Origin: Microseira sp041929235
Lineage (GTDB): Bacteria; Cyanobacteriota; Cyanobacteriia; Cyanobacteriales; Aerosakkonemataceae
Direction of reading: 5' to 3'
Length of the DNA: 64,000 nt
Assembly: GCF_041929235.1 (NCBI RefSeq)
Contig: NZ_JBHFNP010000085.1
Span: forward strand, 1-64,000
Shown here piece by piece: positions 61,343-64,000 of the stretch (the first letter of the stretch is position 1; every line of letters begins with the position of its first letter). The position numbers were made by a program, and so were the translations under genes. A model generated the notes under the pieces. That model did not search any database and was not told the DNA's origin. It saw nothing but the letters and a program-made list of their open reading frames with translations.

Positions 61343-61732
61343 ATGACAGGCGAATCTACGGTTAAACTTACCCTAGCTCTCAAAGATCCGGACTTAGAGG
61401 AAGACAGGCTAGACAGGAAAACGCGCAATCTATTGCGAGATATAAAAGACCTGGATGGCGTCGAACAAGCAGGTTTGGTGTCACCAGAAGAAATGCCAGA
61501 GGGAGCGAAGGCGTTTGGAGGCACACTAATAGGAATCCTGACGGCTGAAGTCAGCCTACAAAATATTAAGGCTTTGCTGGGATTTGTGGGCGATCGCTTG
61601 GGGGACAAACCGATTGAAATAGAACTAGAAGCCAACGGTAAAAAACTCAAAATCAAAGCCAGCAGTAAGCAAGAGCTAGTAGCAGCGAATGAGGAAATAG
61701 TCAAGCCATTTTTTGCATCCCTAGCTTGTTAG
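61343..61732 (+). CDS. EACC1-like effector-associated small protein
   Basis: 129 residues. The pattern STVKLTLALKDPDLEEDRLD, then LLRDIKDLDGVEQAGLVSPE, GAKAFGGTLIGILTAEVSLQ and a final pair of strands (IEIELEANGKKLKIKASSKQ) is that of effector-associated constant component 1 (EACC1), known beside caspases, trypsins and NTPase-based conflict proteins in multicellular bacteria. Its role is not known; it may be an adaptor between sensor and effector. It precedes the caspase gene by 10 bp, with TTAGGAGGTAGCAA as the caspase ribosome site. Family named from recollection. Confidence 0.82.
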   Translation: MTGESTVKLTLALKDPDLEEDRLDRKTRNLLRDIKDLDGVEQAGLVSPEEMPEGAKAFGGTLIGILTAEVSLQNIKALLGFVGDRLGDKPIEIELEANGKKLKIKASSKQELVAANEEIVKPFFASLAC

Positions 61733-61742
61733 GAGGTAGCAA

Positions 61743-63449
61743 ATGAATAAGGTGGCACTGCTGATAGGAGTCAGCGAGTATGGTTCGGGTTTGAACCCGC
61801 TACCTGGTACAGTCAAAGATGTCGAGGCAATGCAGCGCATTTTGCAGCACCCAGAAATGGGCGGTTTTACCTCAGTAAAACCGTTAATTAATCCCGAACG
61901 ACAAGCGATGGAAGAAGCAATTGAGACTTTATTTTCCGGTTGTCAAAAGGATGACCTCGCACTGCTTTTTTTTACAGGTCACGGCGTTAAAGATGAGAGC
62001 GGCAAGCTTTATTTTGCCACGCGCAACACTCGCAAAAATACCCAGGGAGAACTGATAAAAGCTACAGCCGTTGCAGCCAGTTTTGTACAGGATGTTATGA
62101 GCGACAGTCGCTCGAAGCGACAGGTAGTAATTCTGGATTGTTGTTTTAGCGGAGCTTTTGCCGAAGGTTGGTCTGCTAAAGATGATGGGTCTGTGAATCT
62201 TCAGACTCAACTAGGTGGCGAGGGACGTGCGGTTCTCACATCTTCTACTTCAACTCAGTATTCTTTTGAGCAGAAAGAGTTAGACCTCTCGACTTACACT
62301 CATTACCTGGTCGAAGGGATTGAAACGGGTGCAGCAGATTTAGATAATGATGGTGCAATTTCTATTGATGAATTGCACGAATATGCCAAAAAGAAAGTCA
62401 AAGAAGCCGCTCCCGCCATGAAACCAGAAATTTATGCGGTTAAAGAAGGCTTTAGGATTCTGTTGGCTAATGCACCCAGGGGAGACTCGAAGCTCAGGTA
62501 TCGGAAAGAGGTAGAAAATTTTGCCTTTCGCGGCGAGATTTCTGATGTGGGTCGCTTGACGTTAGACGAACTGCGAAATCATTTGGGATTGCTGCCGGAA
62601 GATGCTGCGGCAATTGAAGCTGAAGTTCTTAAACCTTACCAAGAATACAAGCGAAAATTGCAAACATACGAGGAAGTATTTGTTAAGGCGATTCAAAATG
62701 GATATCCTCTTAGTAGCCTTGCTCGCGATGAATTAAAACATTTTCAGCGGGTTTTAGGTTTGAGGGAAGAAGATATCGCTCCGATTGAAAAGCAACACAA
62801 ACCCGTTAGATTTAAGCTGAGCGAACTTGTTTCTAAGAAAGTCTCAAGCTTGAGAAATCCCAGAGCGATCGCTGGGACAGGTACGCTCGCGGTGCTGCTT
62901 TTAACAACCTATTTTCTAGTGAGTCCGCAACTGCCCGTTTTTACATGCAGAGTTTTTGATTCACCCCCTACCTGTACTGAAAAATTCTATAATATCGGCC
63001 TCGAAAAGTCTAAGAAAAATGACTTTAAGCGAGCGATTGAGGAGTTCGAGCGCTCGCTTAGCTTCGATCCCATACAGGCTAAAACCTACCACAGCCGAGG
63101 CAGGGCATACTTCAATTTGCGCGACTATCCCAGAGCGATCGCTGATTACGAAAAAGCGATTAAAATTAACCCCAATGACTACGAAACCTATCAATTTCTA
63201 GGAAACGCCTATGGGGCTTTGAGAAAATATGCTGCGGCGATCGAGTATTACAACAAAGCCATTCAATTCGATACCCGGGAAATCAAAGACCCCTATGTTT
63301 ACGAGGATCTGGGGGACGCTTACTCTAAACTGGGAGACAAGCAGCAAGCGATCGCAGCTTATCAAACCGCCGCAGAACTTTTTCACAAAAAAGGATATAC
63401 CCAGCAATACCAAGCGGCATTAGATAAAATAGCCAAACTTCAGGGATAG
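61743..63449 (+). CDS. Orthocaspase with helical repeats, membrane span and TPR domain
   Basis: 568 residues. Residues 1-240 are a caspase p20-type domain: LLIGVSEYGSGLNPLPG, the catalytic His in LLFFTGHGVK (H80) and Cys in VILDCCFSGAF (C134). The dyad is therefore intact. Residues about 255-365 hold two helical repeats (EISDVGRLTLDELRNHLGLL; YPLSSLARDELKHFQRVLGL) seen in cyanobacterial conflict proteins. One membrane span lies at about 378-396 (GTLAVLLLTTYFLV), and four or so tetratricopeptide repeats end the protein. Predicted cleavage after Arg/Lys. Directly coupled to the EACC1-like gene; a second, truncated caspase follows. Such systems are proposed to cause regulated cell death or conflict responses. 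Confidence 0.93.
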   Translation: MNKVALLIGVSEYGSGLNPLPGTVKDVEAMQRILQHPEMGGFTSVKPLINPERQAMEEAIETLFSGCQKDDLALLFFTGHGVKDESGKLYFATRNTRKNTQGELIKATAVAASFVQDVMSDSRSKRQVVILDCCFSGAFAEGWSAKDDGSVNLQTQLGGEGRAVLTSSTSTQYSFEQKELDLSTYTHYLVEGIETGAADLDNDGAISIDELHEYAKKKVKEAAPAMKPEIYAVKEGFRILLANAPRGDSKLRYRKEVENFAFRGEISDVGRLTLDELRNHLGLLPEDAAAIEAEVLKPYQEYKRKLQTYEEVFVKAIQNGYPLSSLARDELKHFQRVLGLREEDIAPIEKQHKPVRFKLSELVSKKVSSLRNPRAIAGTGTLAVLLLTTYFLVSPQLPVFTCRVFDSPPTCTEKFYNIGLEKSKKNDFKRAIEEFERSLSFDPIQAKTYHSRGRAYFNLRDYPRAIADYEKAIKINPNDYETYQFLGNAYGALRKYAAAIEYYNKAIQFDTREIKDPYVYEDLGDAYSKLGDKQQAIAAYQTAAELFHKKGYTQQYQAALDKIAKLQG

Positions 63450-63532
63450 CCATAATTTAATGTCAGAATCTCGACGCCGGAGTTAGTAACTGCAACCCTA
63501 TGCTCAAATTGGGCAGAAAGTTTTCGATCTAA
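63450..63532. other. Spacer after caspase gene
   Basis: 80 bp without coding signal, ending at the permease fragment. Confidence 0.4.
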
Positions 63533-63612
63533 CACATTACCGAAGTGCTGCGAGGGTTGTTAGAAGCGGGAAGGTTCCCGATGGTAGCTTATCCTACTGC
63601 GTATCGATTTTT
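63533..63612 (+). pseudogene. Internal fragment of an ABC-2 permease gene
   Basis: CATTACCGAAGTGCTGCGAG and on to TATCGATTTTTCC matches 57334-57414 of the second permease nearly exactly (a few differences). It stops at a MITE A and is not contiguous with the other fragment at 61.0 kb. Confidence 0.9.
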
Positions 63613-63614
63613 CC

Positions 63615-63686
63615 AGGACTTACGCAAAGAAACCGGGTTTCTTTACACAGAAACAAAGGTGATGGCCTAGACCTGGGTAAGTCCTG
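63615..63686. repeat. MITE A copy at the permease/caspase junction
   Basis: AGGACTTACGCAAAGAAACC to GGGTAAGTCCTG, 72 bp and internally short (no ATCGTTGG core). Sits exactly where the permease fragment ends and the caspase copy begins. Confidence 0.8.
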
Positions 63687-63689
63687 AAC

Positions 63690-64000
63690 CAATTAGGTGG
63701 AGAGGGGCGAGCTGTTTTGACATCTTCGACTTCAACCCAATATAGTTTTGAAAATATCTACACCCGTTATATAGTTGAGGGGCTCAATACTGGTGCAGCA
63801 GATCGAGATGAAGACGGTTGGATTTCTGTTGATGAATTACATCAGTATGCCAAAGAAAAAGTGCAAGAATCTGTTCCGGCAATGAAACCTGAGATCTATG
63901 CAATTAAAGAAGGCTATAAAATCCAGCTTGCTAAAGCACCGAAGGACGATCCGAAGCTCAAATATCGTCAAGAAGTTGAGTATTGGTCAAAGCAGGGTGG
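63690..64000 (+). pseudogene. Truncated second caspase gene, runs off the window end
   Basis: From GGEGRAVLTSSTSTQYSFEN this follows the caspase gene from its residue 159 onward: VEGLNTGAADRDEDGWISVD, ELHQYAKEKVQESVPAMKPE and KYRQEVEYWSKQG. The N-terminal third with both catalytic residues is absent, the segment QKELDLST is deleted, and a MITE A takes the place of the missing part. The frame is open to the last base, so a C-terminal product could still be made from a new start. Confidence 0.88.

Noticed and set aside
1..64000. tRNA, rRNA or tmRNA genes
   Set aside because: Looked for T-loop-like and conserved rRNA phrases by eye; none convincing. A dedicated search would be needed to exclude them.

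Overview
The window is chromosomal DNA from a filamentous, probably non-heterocystous cyanobacterium of the Oscillatoria/Microcoleus/Kamptonema type. The evidence is light-independent protochlorophyllide reductase genes (chlL, chlN), tocopherol genes of cyanobacterial type, a KtrAB potassium system, many GCGATCGC (HIP1) octamers, and intergenic spaces packed with heptamer/octamer tandem repeats and small palindromic mobile repeats. The taxonomic placement is inference; no rRNA or tRNA gene was seen.

Layout. 0.1-6.9 kb: a three-gene cassette, with a TerB-domain/dynamin-like GTPase divergent from a long coiled-coil membrane protein and a membrane protein with His/Asp motifs. 7.3-17.7 kb: a DevA-type ABC ATPase, an outer-membrane barrel-like protein without a visible signal peptide, a holin-like membrane protein, a prohibitin, a DUF3862-like lipoprotein, a frameshifted TPM protein, a dicarboxylate/amino-acid symporter, and feoA-feoB. 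18-41.4 kb: mainly housekeeping genes: hemB, tldD, coaE, a cobA-hemD fusion, two TPR proteins, tocopherol genes (homogentisate phytyltransferase and gamma-tocopherol methyltransferase) on either side of a glycosyltransferase and a PEP-CTERM protein, ktrB-ktrA, queA, yraN, a pentapeptide-repeat protein and dnaG. 41.5-49.5 kb: an accessory region with a methyltransferase, a Uma2 nuclease-like gene, a DUF6883/DUF4926-type pair, a duplicated and partly decayed toxin-immunity-like locus, a DUF4231 protein and a small hydrophobic peptide gene split by an in-frame TGA. 49.6-54.2 kb: chlN-DUF5331-chlL, with a broken tnpB directly upstream of chlL. 54.8-60.6 kb: an ABC-2 exporter (ATPase and two permeases) and an MBOAT acyltransferase overlapping its SGNH-like partner. 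61.3-64 kb: a small EACC1-like protein, a caspase-TPR membrane protein, and a second truncated caspase copy running off the end.

The most notable parts are the two conflict-type loci at the edges (dynamin/TerB cassette; EACC1-caspase array with scattered permease fragments), the toxin/immunity-like duplication around 43-49 kb, and the repeat ecology. Two families of small inverted-repeat elements (MITE A, ends AGGACTTACGCA; MITE B, ends ATATCATGTCCG) occur about a dozen and four times. MITE B sits at the same internal site of MITE A in two places. Several repeats encroach on genes, supplying start or stop codons or in-frame inserts.
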